The notes: generated by a model not told the origin, from the letters alone. Counted from the stretch's first letter, positions 18,209 to 27,971 are shown. The stretch is 64,000 bases of DNA from Algoriphagus aquimarinus (GCF_007997215.1 NZ_VORW01000004.1:248001-312000); one strand, 5' to 3'. Program-made: numbers and translations.

Positions 18209-19308
18209 TTTTTGATAGGCTTCACACCATTTTTCATAGCTCTAGCCACCAATATCACTCCGGCAATTACAAGAGGAATACTCAGTAATTGTCCCATGTT
18301 GAAGGCCATACCATCTTCGAAATCTACTTGGCTTTCTTTGAAGAACTCCCAAACGAAGCGCATCCCAAAAACTGAGATGAGGAAAATGCCAAGGAGAAGT
18401 CCATCTGGCAAACGTTCTTTGTATTTATTCCAAAGTGCGAAAAGCACAAGGAAAATCACGAAATAGGAGAGTGACTCGTAGATCTGTGTCGGATGCTTTG
18501 TTCTTCCAAAGGTTCGGACTGTTACTAAATAGTGGTCTCCCTTATCAGAAATTGACATGTCCAAAGGACTTTCTACTGGCTCTGCTAAGTAATCTTGACT
18601 AGAGTTGAACTCAGTCAAAGCATACTTAATGTCACGTCTCAGCGTACTTTCTAAATCTTCTAAAGAATAGGCTCCTTTATTGATTTCTAGGTCAATGTTT
18701 AGTGGAACAATACCATTTCCAACCAGTTCATTTTGGCGGTCATCAGGTTTGTATGGGTCGATAGACTCAATCGGTACTTTCAGGGTAGAAAGTAATTCTT
18801 CCGTGTCCCAAGCGTAAACGATTCCATAATCAGAGTTTGTGTCTTTCCCGCCAATTTCCGAATTCATTAGATTACCAAATCTGATCAATGCCCCGGTCAT
18901 AGCCGTTACGATCACAATTCTGTCTACCACCCATAGGTAGTTTTGTCCAGGAGTTCTTTTGGCATACATCCACAAGGCTATTGGAATCACAATGGCAGCT
19001 CCGTGACTGGCAAGTCCACCTTCCCAGACTTTCAAGATATCTATAGGGTTACTTAAATATTTGGCTGGTTCATAGAAAAGGACGTGACCAAGTCTAGCGC
19101 CGACTATGGTAGCCACTACCATGTAGATAGTTAGTTTGTCTACCAATTCTGGATTTTGTCCTTCCTTTTTGAAAAAATGAACCATGAATTGCTGTGAAAT
19201 CACAAAGCCAGCGGCAAAAAGAATACTATACCAAGGAGGTCTTTCCCAGCCGTGAATTACTGAAGGGCTAGGGTCCCAAACGATGTAGTTCATGATTAAT
19301 TCAAGCAT
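18205..19308 (-). CDS. lgt: Prolipoprotein diacylglyceryl transferase
   Basis: Transfers diacylglycerol from phosphatidylglycerol to the lipobox Cys of prolipoproteins in the inner membrane; the many lipoproteins of this window depend on it. The conserved core is seen as [21 protein letters not shown] and [12 protein letters not shown], followed by HPTQIYES near the C-terminal third. Between [12 protein letters not shown] and HPTQIYES there is a hydrophilic insert of about 115 residues, far longer than in E. coli Lgt and probably periplasmic. The start at 19308 is used; an ATG five codons later is also possible. It ends a five-gene minus-strand block. Confidence 0.95.
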   Translation of the reverse strand: MLELIMNYIVWDPSPSVIHGWERPPWYSILFAAGFVISQQFMVHFFKKEGQNPELVDKLTIYMVVATIVGARLGHVLFYEPAKYLSNPIDILKVWEGGLASHGAAIVIPIALWMYAKRTPGQNYLWVVDRIVIVTAMTGALIRFGNLMNSEIGGKDTNSDYGIVYAWDTEELLSTLKVPIESIDPYKPDDRQNELVGNGIVPLNIDLEINKGAYSLEDLESTLRRDIKYALTEFNSSQDYLAEPVESPLDMSISDKGDHYLVTVRTFGRTKHPTQIYESLSYFVIFLVLFALWNKYKERLPDGLLLGIFLISVFGMRFVWEFFKESQVDFEDGMAFNMGQLLSIPLVIAGVILVARAMKNGVKPIKN

Positions 19309-19318
19309 AGTTGATGTT

Positions 19319-21157
19319 TTATAGTTGTTCTAGTTGTGCAAGTTCTTCTGCAAATCCTCCCGACAAAATCGGGAATCTGTACCAAGTCTTTGGATCCACG
19401 TTGAATTCATCCAAGTGAAAAGAAGGAGCAAGTCTTTCTCTTTTCCATTGATTGCGTGACCAAAGTCGGAAGAATTTTTTGATATAGCCTTTCAAAATTT
19501 CAGGTTCCAATTCTAGTTCCTCAGAAAGTATGAGGTAAATATCCATGGGTGAACGTCTGTCACGGATAGCAAGTTTTTCTATTTCTACGATTACTGCATA
19601 AGGCATCAGGTCTTTTTCGTCAGTCTGGGTTCTTTCCAGAGGACGAAGCTCGGCAGTTGGCTGCAGGGAGTTTACTTTGGCCAGCCCAGGACGATCAAGG
19701 TTTTTCTCAGCCCAACTTAGCCAATTGAGGATAAAGAATTTATCTACAGCTGCTATAGGAGAGATACTTCCAGATGTATCTCCATCCATGGTCGCATAGC
19801 CCACATCTCCTTCACTTCGATTGGAGGTGGAGAGGAGCAAGGCGTTGTTAATATTTGCTAGCATCCAGATGATTGGTGATCGGGTTCTCGCTTGAATATT
19901 CTGCAAGGTGATATCATCCTGCTCCCAAGTGAGTTTTCTACCAATAGCCTTTTCTATTTTTGCTGTATAGGATTTTACTTCCTCATCGATTTCCCAATGA
20001 TAAAATGTAGCACCGATACTTTCCGCTAAAGTTTCTGCGCTGGAAAAAGTGTCATCAGATGAGTTTTTGGTTCCTTGATAAGCAGTGGTAAGCAGTTGCT
20101 TTATCAGTTCCTTTTCAGGTTGTTGAGAAGTTGGAAGGTTTTTAACTCCAGCTTTTTTGCAAAACCCTTCTAAACTCAATTCATTTATCCCCCGCTTTAC
20201 CATCTCAGCTACCAAGATTGCAATCGAAGAAGAATCAGCCCCACCCGAAAGTGAAAGCACAAAACCAGTACTGTGGCTTTTTCTCATGTAATCAAAAAGC
20301 GCCAAAGCTGAGGCTTGGACAAACTCCTCATTTTTTGAATTGATAGGAGCGATGTCTTGAGTTTTCGGTTCTAGGTAAAAGCTCTTTACCTGAAAGTCTT
20401 CAAAGGATAGAAGCCTGTTTCGAGAAAGTATTTCTCCTGATTTGGCAAGTAAGATTTCTCCATCGAAAATCATTCTGCCAGCTTCATTACCCAGCAAATT
20501 TGCATAGCAGTAGTAGCAGTCGAAAGTCGCCGAACTTTCCTCAACTAATTCCTTTCGAAGAGCCGTTTTGCCCATGGCAAAATGGCTTGCGCTAGGATTG
20601 AAAATCAAATCGACTTTGCGATCACATAATCTATATCCAGGTCTGAGTTTGCCTCTCCACGCATCTTCACAGATTTCGAATCCGTAGTGAATTTCTTTGT
20701 GATGAAAAGTCAGATCTCCAAGAGGAACCATCTGATCCTGAAATTCTATTTCAACGACTTCATTCGCATTCCATGGAGTAAACCATCGAAACTCGTAATG
20801 AACTCCGTCAATTGCCATGAATTGCTTGGCTACAAATCCTTTAACCTTAGTGTTTTCAATAACTGCTACGCAGTTGTAAACTTTATCCTGTATTCTTATT
20901 GGTAGACCAACGGCGACAGTGATTCCCTCGCAGTAGGGTAGCAAGAGTTCGAGCTGAGCCAGTGCTTTCTTTGGGAACCAATAGCTTAAAAATAAATCTT
21001 CAGATCCGTATCCTGTGATAGCCAATTCAGGCAGGCATAGGATTTCAGCACCTTGTATTTTTGCTTCTTCAATAGCCAGAATGATTCTGTTCAGATTGCC
21101 TGACCAGTCTAGCGGTGTTTGATTGACGGTTGCTCCCGCGATTTTTATTGAAGACAT
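19319..21157 (-). CDS. nadE: Glutamine-dependent NAD+ synthase
   Basis: Converts nicotinate adenine dinucleotide to NAD+ using ammonia from glutamine. The N-terminal half is a carbon-nitrogen hydrolase domain (catalytic Glu in CLPELAITGYG near residue 46, a Lys near 113 and Cys in FEICEDAW near 168). The C-terminal half is the ATP-dependent synthase with the pyrophosphatase loop SLSGGADSS near residue 300 and SNRSEGDVGYATMDGDTSG. The 612-residue length fits the glutaminase-fused form. It lies between rnc and lgt with short gaps (10 bases to lgt), so it is probably part of that transcription unit. Confidence 0.96.
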   Translation of the reverse strand: MSSIKIAGATVNQTPLDWSGNLNRIILAIEEAKIQGAEILCLPELAITGYGSEDLFLSYWFPKKALAQLELLLPYCEGITVAVGLPIRIQDKVYNCVAVIENTKVKGFVAKQFMAIDGVHYEFRWFTPWNANEVVEIEFQDQMVPLGDLTFHHKEIHYGFEICEDAWRGKLRPGYRLCDRKVDLIFNPSASHFAMGKTALRKELVEESSATFDCYYCYANLLGNEAGRMIFDGEILLAKSGEILSRNRLLSFEDFQVKSFYLEPKTQDIAPINSKNEEFVQASALALFDYMRKSHSTGFVLSLSGGADSSSIAILVAEMVKRGINELSLEGFCKKAGVKNLPTSQQPEKELIKQLLTTAYQGTKNSSDDTFSSAETLAESIGATFYHWEIDEEVKSYTAKIEKAIGRKLTWEQDDITLQNIQARTRSPIIWMLANINNALLLSTSNRSEGDVGYATMDGDTSGSISPIAAVDKFFILNWLSWAEKNLDRPGLAKVNSLQPTAELRPLERTQTDEKDLMPYAVIVEIEKLAIRDRRSPMDIYLILSEELELEPEILKGYIKKFFRLWSRNQWKRERLAPSFHLDEFNVDPKTWYRFPILSGGFAEELAQLEQL

Positions 21158-21188
21158 GAATGGATTAATTGATCCTAAAATTACTCAG

Positions 21189-21929
21189 CTATGTGGCAAT
21201 AGTTAGTATTTCACATGCATTTTTGGAAGCTTCTTGCTCTGCTTTCTTTTTGGTGCTTCCTTTCCCTTGTGCTATTTCGTCCCCTTCTACTTGTAATGCG
21301 ACCTTAAATTCCTTGAATCTCTGGTTTCCGCTTACACTGAGCACTACATATTCTATTTGTTTATTTTCTTTCTGAGACCACTCGATGATCTTACTTTTGT
21401 AATTGGTAGTAGTAGCGATCATGCCTTCTACATCAAAGTGTAGAAGAATTCTTTGGGTGATAAATTTCTTGGTGAAATGGTATCCCTTGTCCAGGTAAAC
21501 GGCTCCAAGAAATGCCTCAAGCATGTCTCCATAAAGAGACTTGTTGCCAGTGAAACTACGCTCTCCGATTTCCATATCCAGTGCTTTTCGCAATCCGATT
21601 TTAATTCCGGTATCGTTGAGGGTTTCCCTGTTGACAAGTTTAGACCTGGTTTCCGTCAGGAAACCTTCGTCGCGGTAGGGGTATTTTTGGAAAAGGAATT
21701 CTGCGATGACTGCTCCCAGAATTGCGTCTCCTAAAAATTCCAATCGCTCGTTGGAAATACGGAAGCCTTGAGAGGTTTCTGACCCAAGGCTGGAAGGAGT
21801 GAGGGCTAGCTTATAGAGTGATAAATTAAAAGGCCTGCTCCCTGTCATCAATCTGATGGAGGTAGCAAGCCTTTTATCTTTTTCACTAAAGAAGAGATTG
21901 TTAAACCCGAGTCTTTGAAATAATCTCAA
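21189..21929 (-). CDS. rnc: Ribonuclease III
   Basis: Cleaves double-stranded RNA during rRNA processing and RNA decay. The RNase III signature NERLEFLGDAILGAVIAEFLF lies at about residues 62-82 and the second acidic pair is in GDMLEAFLGAVYLD near 135. The last 75 residues are a double-stranded RNA-binding domain (YKSKIIEWSQKEN to KKKAEQEASKNAC). The gene lies eight bases after fabF, matching the conserved acpP-fabF-rnc order found in many bacteria. Confidence 0.97.
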   Translation of the reverse strand: MRLFQRLGFNNLFFSEKDKRLATSIRLMTGSRPFNLSLYKLALTPSSLGSETSQGFRISNERLEFLGDAILGAVIAEFLFQKYPYRDEGFLTETRSKLVNRETLNDTGIKIGLRKALDMEIGERSFTGNKSLYGDMLEAFLGAVYLDKGYHFTKKFITQRILLHFDVEGMIATTTNYKSKIIEWSQKENKQIEYVVLSVSGNQRFKEFKVALQVEGDEIAQGKGSTKKKAEQEASKNACEILTIAT

Positions 21930-21937
21930 AATTCAGA

Positions 21938-23188
21938 TTAATTATATTTTTTGAAAATTACTGAACAGTTATGTCCACCAAATCCAAACGTATTACTTAA
22001 CGCATACTTCATTTCTCTCTTCTGCGCTTTGTTGAAAGTCAAATTTAGCCTTGGATCAAACGCTTCATCATCTGAGAAGTGATTGATAGTAGGAGGCACA
22101 ATTCCTTTATTTAATGCGAAAATACAAGCGATGGCTTCAATTGCTCCAGCAGCACCTAGCAAGTGACCAGTCATAGACTTAGTACTGCTGATGTTCAGCT
22201 TGTAAGCATGCTCACCAAAGACTTGTTGGATAGCTTTGATTTCACCTACATCACCAAGAGGTGTAGATGTACCGTGAACATTGATATAGTCAATGTCTTC
22301 AGGATTCAAACCAGCATCTTCCAACGTGATTTTCATAACATTTCTAGCACCTAACCCTTCAGGGTGTGGGGCTGTGATATGGTGCGCGTCCGCAGTCATT
22401 CCTCCACCTACTAGTTCTGCATAGATTTTGGCACCACGTGCTTTTGCGTGCTCATATTCTTCTAGAATCAATGCTCCGGCGCCTTCACCCAGTACAAAAC
22501 CATCCCTGTCTTTATCAAACGGCCTTGAGGCAGTTTCAGGAGAATCATTTCGTTGGGAAAGGGCTTTCATTGCATTGAACCCACCAATACCTGCTTCAGT
22601 CACTGCTGCTTCTGAACCACCGCTGATAAAAATATCAGCTTTACCCATTCTGATGTAAGTGAATGCATCAATTAGGGCGTTGGTGCCTGAAGCACAGGCA
22701 GAAACTGTTACAAAGTTTGGACCGCGAAAACCATATTTAATTGATAGAAAGCCAGCGCTGATATCAGCAATCATTTTCGGGATAAAGAATGGATTGAAGC
22801 GAGGAGTACCGTCTCCTGTAGAGAAGGCAGTCACTTCATCCTGAAAGGTTTTTAAACCTCCAATTCCAGATCCCCAGATTACTCCGGCTCTTGATTTATC
22901 GATTTTTTCAAGATCCAACCCCGAATCCGTCATGGCTTCTTCTGCAGAAATCATGGCATATTGAGTGAAAGGATCCATTTTCCGAGCTTCTTTTCTGTCC
23001 ATGAATTGCTCTACGTCGAGGTTTTTGACCTCGCAGGCAAATTGTGTCTTGAAAAGGGATGCGTCGAATTTGGTAATCGGCGCAGCACCGCTCACACCAT
23101 TAGACAGACCGTGCCAGAATTCTTCTGCGGTATTGCCTATGGGTGTGAGGGCACCTATACCAGTTACAACAACTCTTTTTAAATTCAT
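21938..23188 (-). CDS. fabF: Beta-ketoacyl-ACP synthase II
   Basis: Elongates acyl-ACP in type II fatty acid synthesis by condensing it with malonyl-ACP. The Cys-His-His triad is visible: Cys in VSACASGTNALID (about 168), His in VHGTSTPLGD (about 308) and His in KSMTGHLLGAAG (about 345). The length of 416 residues is normal. It follows acpP by 19 bases and precedes rnc by eight, a typical operon. Confidence 0.98.
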   Translation of the reverse strand: MNLKRVVVTGIGALTPIGNTAEEFWHGLSNGVSGAAPITKFDASLFKTQFACEVKNLDVEQFMDRKEARKMDPFTQYAMISAEEAMTDSGLDLEKIDKSRAGVIWGSGIGGLKTFQDEVTAFSTGDGTPRFNPFFIPKMIADISAGFLSIKYGFRGPNFVTVSACASGTNALIDAFTYIRMGKADIFISGGSEAAVTEAGIGGFNAMKALSQRNDSPETASRPFDKDRDGFVLGEGAGALILEEYEHAKARGAKIYAELVGGGMTADAHHITAPHPEGLGARNVMKITLEDAGLNPEDIDYINVHGTSTPLGDVGEIKAIQQVFGEHAYKLNISSTKSMTGHLLGAAGAIEAIACIFALNKGIVPPTINHFSDDEAFDPRLNLTFNKAQKREMKYALSNTFGFGGHNCSVIFKKYN

Positions 23189-23207
23189 ACAATGAATTTA
23201 TGAATTA

Positions 23208-23444
23208 TTATTTTACGTTAGCTTCCAAATAGGTAACTGCTTGTCCAACAGTACCAATTTGCTCTGCCTGATCATCTGGAATAGAGATATTGAATTCCTT
23301 TTCGAATTCCATAATCAATTCTACAGTATCAAGAGAATCAGCACCAAGGTCATTGGTAAAGCTCGCCTCCAAAGTAACTTCAGACTCTTCTACGCCAAGT
23401 TTGTCTACTATGATGGCTTTTACTTTTTGTGCAATTTCAGACAT
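23208..23444 (-). CDS. acpP: Acyl carrier protein
   Basis: Carries growing acyl chains on a phosphopantetheine arm for fatty acid synthesis. The 78-residue acidic protein contains the attachment motif [15 protein letters not shown], with the modified Ser near residue 37. It is the first gene of the acpP-fabF-rnc-nadE-lgt minus-strand block, and diverges from the IPExxxVDY gene across about 150 bases where the promoters must lie. Confidence 0.98.
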   Translation of the reverse strand: MSEIAQKVKAIIVDKLGVEESEVTLEASFTNDLGADSLDTVELIMEFEKEFNISIPDDQAEQIGTVGQAVTYLEANVK

Positions 23445-23566
23445 TTTGTGATCAGTTTAGTTATTAACACTTCGCAAAGAAATATATTTAATAGCTAATT
23501 GACAAAGAAATGATCCAAGTAAATTTTTATGCAAATTGCTGACCATAGAAGTTGAATTAAATTTTC

Positions 23567-23574
23567 TAACTTTG
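23567..23574 (+). promoter_or_regulatory. Candidate -7 box of the IPExxxVDY-pyk unit
   Basis: TAACTTTG matches the Bacteroidota primary sigma factor -7 consensus TAnnTTTG and lies 23 bases before the start codon. No well-spaced -33 TTTG was found (a TTG at 23552 is too close), so this is only a candidate. Confidence 0.35.
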
Positions 23575-23596
23575 TTTTGATTCATTTTTTCCCTGC

Positions 23597-24025
23597 ATGA
23601 AGAAGGCCAAATTACTGATAGAACATACTTACGATTTCGAGCTTTTGGGGCTTGTATCACCTGTTAAAGACTATAAAATGGCCTGGTTGATCAATAGGGA
23701 TTTGGATCTTAACCTTGTCAAATTTGAGGATCTTGAGTTGGAATTTATGACTCTTCCAAGCCTGAAAATCTCTCAATATTTCCTTTCTTTACCGCATGGA
23801 TTTGTTCAGCTTTTAAAAAATAAAGCCTTAAACTCAACGAATCAAGTGTCTTATTTGATACCAGAATTGAAAACAATGGACTATTTCCTTTTGGTACAAG
23901 ACGAGACCTTTCAAATAAGTATTAATACATTTGCTACCCAGCTGGCAAAAAATCGCTACATACAGAATGTGATGAAGCTGGACGTGACTAAACTTAAATC
24001 AAAAGAAAACCTACTAACTTATTAA
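23597..24025 (+). CDS. IPExxxVDY family protein
   Basis: A 142-residue protein of a Bacteroidota family named for the motif seen here as LIPELKTMDYFLLV near residue 97; Val of the name is Met here. The N-terminal part (FELLGLVSPVKDYKMAWLINRDLDLNLVK) is also typical. No enzymatic motif or membrane segment is present and the function is unknown. It ends seven bases before pyk, a linkage I recall as common in this phylum, which hints at a role tied to glycolysis or to a shared promoter. Confidence 0.85.
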   Translation: MKKAKLLIEHTYDFELLGLVSPVKDYKMAWLINRDLDLNLVKFEDLELEFMTLPSLKISQYFLSLPHGFVQLLKNKALNSTNQVSYLIPELKTMDYFLLVQDETFQISINTFATQLAKNRYIQNVMKLDVTKLKSKENLLTY

Positions 24026-24032
24026 CACCCTA

Positions 24033-25457
24033 ATGAGCCATTTCAATAAGACTAAGATTCTAGCAACCATAGGCCCTGCTTCAAATAACTACGATACTAT
24101 CAAAAGTTTGGCAGCAGCTGGAGCGAATGTATTTCGTTTGAATTTTTCGCACGGTACACATGAAATTCATGCTGAGGTAGCGAGCATAATCAGAAAGATA
24201 AATAAGGACGAAGGACTTAACCTTGGTATTCTACAAGATCTTCAGGGACCGAAAATCCGCGTGGGTGAAGTAGAAAACAATGGCGTAGAGATCAAGCCTG
24301 GAGAATTACTTACGATCACCAATGACCCGGTAGTGGGTACTAGTAGATTGGTAAGTACAGTTTACCAAAATCTTCCAAATGATGTAGTAAGTGGAGATAG
24401 GATTCTGATTGACGATGGTAACCTTGAGGTGGTAGTGAATGATACAGATGGCAAGAATGTCAATTGTACTGTAATCCACGGTGGTATCCTTAAGTCTAGA
24501 AAAGGCATCAACCTTCCAAATACTAAAGTATCTGCTCCATCTCTTACAGAGAAGGATATAGAGGATCTAGCTTTCGGATTAGAGCAGGAAGTAGATTGGA
24601 TTGCCTTATCATTTGTAAGATCAGCTGAAGATATCATTGATCTTAGAGAAAGAATTGAAGCTAAAGGCAAGGTTTGTAAGATCGTTGCGAAAATAGAGAA
24701 GCCTGAAGCACTTGAAAATATAGATGCTATCATTGAAGCTACTGACGCAATCATGGTTGCTCGTGGTGACTTGGGAGTGGAAGTTCCAATGGAAATTGTC
24801 CCTCTTTGGCAGAAAAGAATTGTTGAGAAATGTAAGATTGCTTGTAAGCCAGTGATCATTGCTACCCAAATGATGGAAAGTATGATTACTAATCCTCGTC
24901 CTACTCGTGCGGAGACAAATGATGTGGCCAATGCTGTGTTGGATGGTGCTGATGCAGTGATGCTTTCTGCTGAAACTGCTTCTGGTAAGTATCCAGTGAA
25001 TGCTGTGAAAGCAATGAGTAGCATCATTAGCTATCTAGAGGAAAATGCTGATATCTATCACAACCTATACAAAATCCCTGAGGATGATGATACCTTCTTG
25101 AGCAATAACCTGATTTTGATGGCTTCTAGACTTTCTAGAAATGTGAAAGCAAAAGCCATTGTTGGAATCACTTCATCTGGCTTTACTGGATTTAGAATTG
25201 CTTCTCACAGACCATTAGCAAGTATTTTTGTATTTACCAGAAATAAGCCTTTGATCACACAAATGAGTTTGGTGTGGGGTGTACGTGCATATTTCTATGA
25301 AAATCAGGTATCAACTGACGCTACATTCATAGACATCGAAAGTACACTGAAAGCAGATGACCATGTGCATACTGGTGATATTATCGTGAACACGGGTAGC
25401 ATGCCGTTAAAATCGAACGGTAGAACTAACATGCTGAAAGTTCATATTGTAGATTAA
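24033..25457 (+). CDS. pyk: Pyruvate kinase
   Basis: Catalyses phosphoenolpyruvate plus ADP to pyruvate plus ATP, the last step of glycolysis. Seen are KILATIGPAS at the N-terminus, NFSHGTHE, the active-site segment KIVAKIEKPEALENIDAII, and MVARGDLGVEVP followed by KPVIIATQMMESM and PTRAETNDVANAVLDGADAVMLSAETA. The 474-residue length fits the full A, B and C domains. It is the second gene after the IPExxxVDY gene and ends at a strong terminator. Confidence 0.98.
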   Translation: MSHFNKTKILATIGPASNNYDTIKSLAAAGANVFRLNFSHGTHEIHAEVASIIRKINKDEGLNLGILQDLQGPKIRVGEVENNGVEIKPGELLTITNDPVVGTSRLVSTVYQNLPNDVVSGDRILIDDGNLEVVVNDTDGKNVNCTVIHGGILKSRKGINLPNTKVSAPSLTEKDIEDLAFGLEQEVDWIALSFVRSAEDIIDLRERIEAKGKVCKIVAKIEKPEALENIDAIIEATDAIMVARGDLGVEVPMEIVPLWQKRIVEKCKIACKPVIIATQMMESMITNPRPTRAETNDVANAVLDGADAVMLSAETASGKYPVNAVKAMSSIISYLEENADIYHNLYKIPEDDDTFLSNNLILMASRLSRNVKAKAIVGITSSGFTGFRIASHRPLASIFVFTRNKPLITQMSLVWGVRAYFYENQVSTDATFIDIESTLKADDHVHTGDIIVNTGSMPLKSNGRTNMLKVHIVD

Positions 25458-25477
25458 GGTTTCTATAAAATCACTAA

Positions 25478-25511
25478 AAAGAGTCCCGAAATATTTCGGG
25501 ACTCTTTTTTT
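25478..25511 (+). terminator. Rho-independent terminator of pyk
   Basis: The stem AGAGTCCCGAAA-TA-TTTCGGGACTCT is followed by seven T. Confidence 0.95.
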
Positions 25512-25558
25512 GTTTTAGCCGTTTGTGAAAAACGAATGAAAAGGCGATGCACTTAAAA

Positions 25559-25617
25559 GACCTTCTAGCTTTTCTAAACTTCAAAGGTCAAAACTGATCA
25601 CTGCGACTGATCGCTAA
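25559..25617 (-). repeat. Dispersed palindromic repeat, copy 1
   Basis: A 31-base imperfect palindrome (GACCTT...AAGGTC around TTTCTAAA) plus flank. On the complementary strand it reads CAGTCGCAGTGATCAGTTTT followed by GACCTTTGAAG, and matches the plus-strand sequence at 34903-34959 closely. Confidence 0.6.
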
Positions 25618-25626
25618 AGACTAAAT

Positions 25627-27207
25627 CTAATCCCCCTTACCAAAGATCTCTTCTGGGCCTTTAGGAGTCACCATCAATACCTTTTCTTTTTCTACCATCA
25701 CAGATCCTGCAGGCGAGCCTTTCACTTTTCTCACGTATTTGGCTTCGGTGTGGATCACAGGTGCTAGAGATTCGTTTTTATTTTTTGAGTAGAAGGCAGC
25801 CAGAGAAGCAGCAGTCTCGAGGACGGACGCAGGGATGCTTTTAAGGCCCGAAGTCTTAATTAGTACATGTGAACCCGGAACCATGCGGGCGTGCAGCCAG
25901 ATGTCGTCTTTCTTAGTGTAGCCGCGAAGCATATCATCATTTGCCTGAGCGGACTTGCCAACCCAGATAGGGAATCCCTCGAATTCAAAAGTTTTGAAAG
26001 GTAAAATCACCGCATCCTTTTGTAAGACTTTGTCCTCTCCATGAGATTTCTTGTAGCCTTTTAGTGCCCTGAAATCATCGATTTCATTCAGTTCTTCAAT
26101 TTGGGATTCGAGGATAGCTGCTTGATTGATTTTTGAGGCAATAGTCTTATCCAGTTGTCCCCATTCTAGTTTCCTATTCTTACTTTTTCTGTATAAAGAG
26201 GCTGCATGATCCTGTGGTTTTTGATTTGGCTTAAGCTTCACTAGGACAGTTTCTCCAGAATAAAAATCCATTAATTCCACTTCCAATTTTCCCCCTTGAA
26301 ATTCATGAAGATTAGCCATGATCACATCTGCCAATTGTGAAGGAGGTGGTGAGTTGCGGAGTTCTTCCAGTTTTTGTGTGGATTTCTCTATATATGATTT
26401 GGTTCGCTTGAGCTGCTCCTGATACTTCTTGAGCATGGTGTTTTTGTCCTTTTCAAAATTCCCCCGAACTAGAGCCAGATAGAAAAGCTCATTCACAGCT
26501 TGTATGGGATTAGAGAAACTTTTGATCGGATTTTCCTCAGGTAGAAGACTCAGATGAGGTTCTCCATTTTTTTCTACTATAGAAAATAGCGGAGTCTCCA
26601 GCATTTCTAGAAGCTCCTGCATAAGCTCCCATTTGGCAGAAATATTTTCGTCGGGGTAACCTCTTCCTTTCAGCCAGTTTCTAGGAATCGCTCCCAAAGT
26701 AGGTAGAAATTGAGATGCGTTTCCTTCAAGTTTTTCGAAGCTATCCCAGCTCAAATCATACTTCTTGTTCAAGGAATTCCAGTCCAAATCCCGGTCTTCT
26801 ACAATTCCATTTCGAAATAATTTTACTGGAGTAGCGGTATTCTTTTCGTAAAGCAGGACATTACTTCTGTTTGCGTGAAGTTTGAACAGAAGGGTTTTCC
26901 CCGAACTAAGTGAAAAATAAAAAGCACGTTCAAAGCTTAAAACTGTACATCCTACAATCTCATATCCAATCAGTTCTTTAAATAGATCAATACTGTTTCT
27001 TTTAGCGCGTGAAAAATTATCGGGAAATGAAAGGTAAATCTGAGGAGGTAGGAAATGAGCACGGATAAACCTTGATTCCTCAGCGTCTTCAGTCTCCAGA
27101 ATCAATTCATCTTTGTTTTGCGAAAAACAGGCGATGATTTTTTTGCCCAAGAAAGCTTTTTCCAGCTCAGGGCAGAGGTATTGGAGGAAATGATAATTAA
27201 GATGCAT
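25627..27207 (-). CDS. rqcH: NFACT-family ribosome quality control protein (RqcH/Rqc2 homologue)
   Basis: RqcH binds stalled 50S subunits and drives alanine tailing of nascent chains. The order here is NFACT-N (residues 1 to about 130, with LLFKLHANRSNVLLYE), a helical middle with coiled coil (about 250-290 and 365-385), and NFACT-R near residues 410-500 (FPIWVGKSAQANDDMLRGY, DDIWLHARMVPGSHVLIKT). The Asp-Arg pair known to be needed in B. subtilis RqcH may correspond to Glu-Arg here (SFERAFYF). The length of 526 residues fits. It is the last gene of an operon with an MBL hydrolase and response regulators, sharing one base (stop/start) with the MBL gene. Confidence 0.88.
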   Translation of the reverse strand: MHLNYHFLQYLCPELEKAFLGKKIIACFSQNKDELILETEDAEESRFIRAHFLPPQIYLSFPDNFSRAKRNSIDLFKELIGYEIVGCTVLSFERAFYFSLSSGKTLLFKLHANRSNVLLYEKNTATPVKLFRNGIVEDRDLDWNSLNKKYDLSWDSFEKLEGNASQFLPTLGAIPRNWLKGRGYPDENISAKWELMQELLEMLETPLFSIVEKNGEPHLSLLPEENPIKSFSNPIQAVNELFYLALVRGNFEKDKNTMLKKYQEQLKRTKSYIEKSTQKLEELRNSPPPSQLADVIMANLHEFQGGKLEVELMDFYSGETVLVKLKPNQKPQDHAASLYRKSKNRKLEWGQLDKTIASKINQAAILESQIEELNEIDDFRALKGYKKSHGEDKVLQKDAVILPFKTFEFEGFPIWVGKSAQANDDMLRGYTKKDDIWLHARMVPGSHVLIKTSGLKSIPASVLETAASLAAFYSKNKNESLAPVIHTEAKYVRKVKGSPAGSVMVEKEKVLMVTPKGPEEIFGKGD

Positions 27208-27971
27208 TAGTCCAAAGTTAGCTGAAGCCCGTCGTAGGCCAAGGCTATTCCCTGAGGTAATTCTCTGTCCACAGCATCATGTAGGCCAAGACGGTGAGAA
27301 ATGTGAGTGAAATAGGATTCCTTAGCGCCTATTTTTTGAGCCATATCTACAGCCTCATCTAGGGTGAAATGTGAAATATGGGGTTCTTTTTGCAGCGCAT
27401 TCAGAACCAAGACTTCTGTGCCTTCGATAAGCTTCAGTGATTCCTCTGAGATGTAATTGGCATCGGTAATATAAGTGAAATCTCCAATTCGGAATCCCAG
27501 AATCGGGAGCTTATAATGTAAAACCGGTATAGGAGTGACTGTAATCCCCTCAATTGTAAATGGATTTTCGTTGATTTCTATAGTCTCTACTTGAGGAACT
27601 CCGGGATACCTTTTTCCACTGAAAATATATGCGAACTCGCGCTTGATTTGCTCCAGGACTTGCAGCTTCCCGAATACGGGCATGTCCTTTTGTTGCTTGA
27701 AATTAAATGGACGGATATCATCCAATCCGGCAGTGTGATCCTTATGCTCATGGGTATAAAGTACAGCGTCAAGGTTGGTGATTCCTGCCCTTAGAATTTG
27801 ACTGCGGAAATCTGGACCTGTGTCAATGACAAGGCTGAGCTTGCCGATCTGAAGATGCACGGAGGAACGGAATCTTTTGTCCCGAAAATCCAATGAGGTA
27901 CAGACACTACAGTCGCAACCAATCACGGGGACGCCTTGAGAGGTACCGGTTCCTAAAAAAGTTACTTTCAA
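27207..27971 (-). CDS. MBL-fold metallo-hydrolase (PhnP-like phosphodiesterase)
   Basis: A metallo-beta-lactamase fold enzyme of 254 residues. The N-terminus MKVTFLGTGTSQGVPVIGCDCSVC and the metal motif THEHKDHTAGLDDIRPFN are those of the PhnP-like group that hydrolyses cyclic phosphodiesters, including RNA or nucleotide 2',3'-cyclic phosphates in some members. The later THISHRLG supplies another metal His. The CxC pair at the N-terminus may bind an additional zinc, as in PhnP. It abuts rqcH and overlaps the small upstream gene by four bases, so it is translated as part of the same unit. Confidence 0.87.
   Translation of the reverse strand: MKVTFLGTGTSQGVPVIGCDCSVCTSLDFRDKRFRSSVHLQIGKLSLVIDTGPDFRSQILRAGITNLDAVLYTHEHKDHTAGLDDIRPFNFKQQKDMPVFGKLQVLEQIKREFAYIFSGKRYPGVPQVETIEINENPFTIEGITVTPIPVLHYKLPILGFRIGDFTYITDANYISEESLKLIEGTEVLVLNALQKEPHISHFTLDEAVDMAQKIGAKESYFTHISHRLGLHDAVDRELPQGIALAYDGLQLTLD

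Noticed and set aside
24362..25027. 221-codon minus-strand frame inside pyk
   Set aside because: It lies wholly antisense to a strongly conserved enzyme, is low in complexity (Ser, Ile, Thr rich) and has no recognisable domain.
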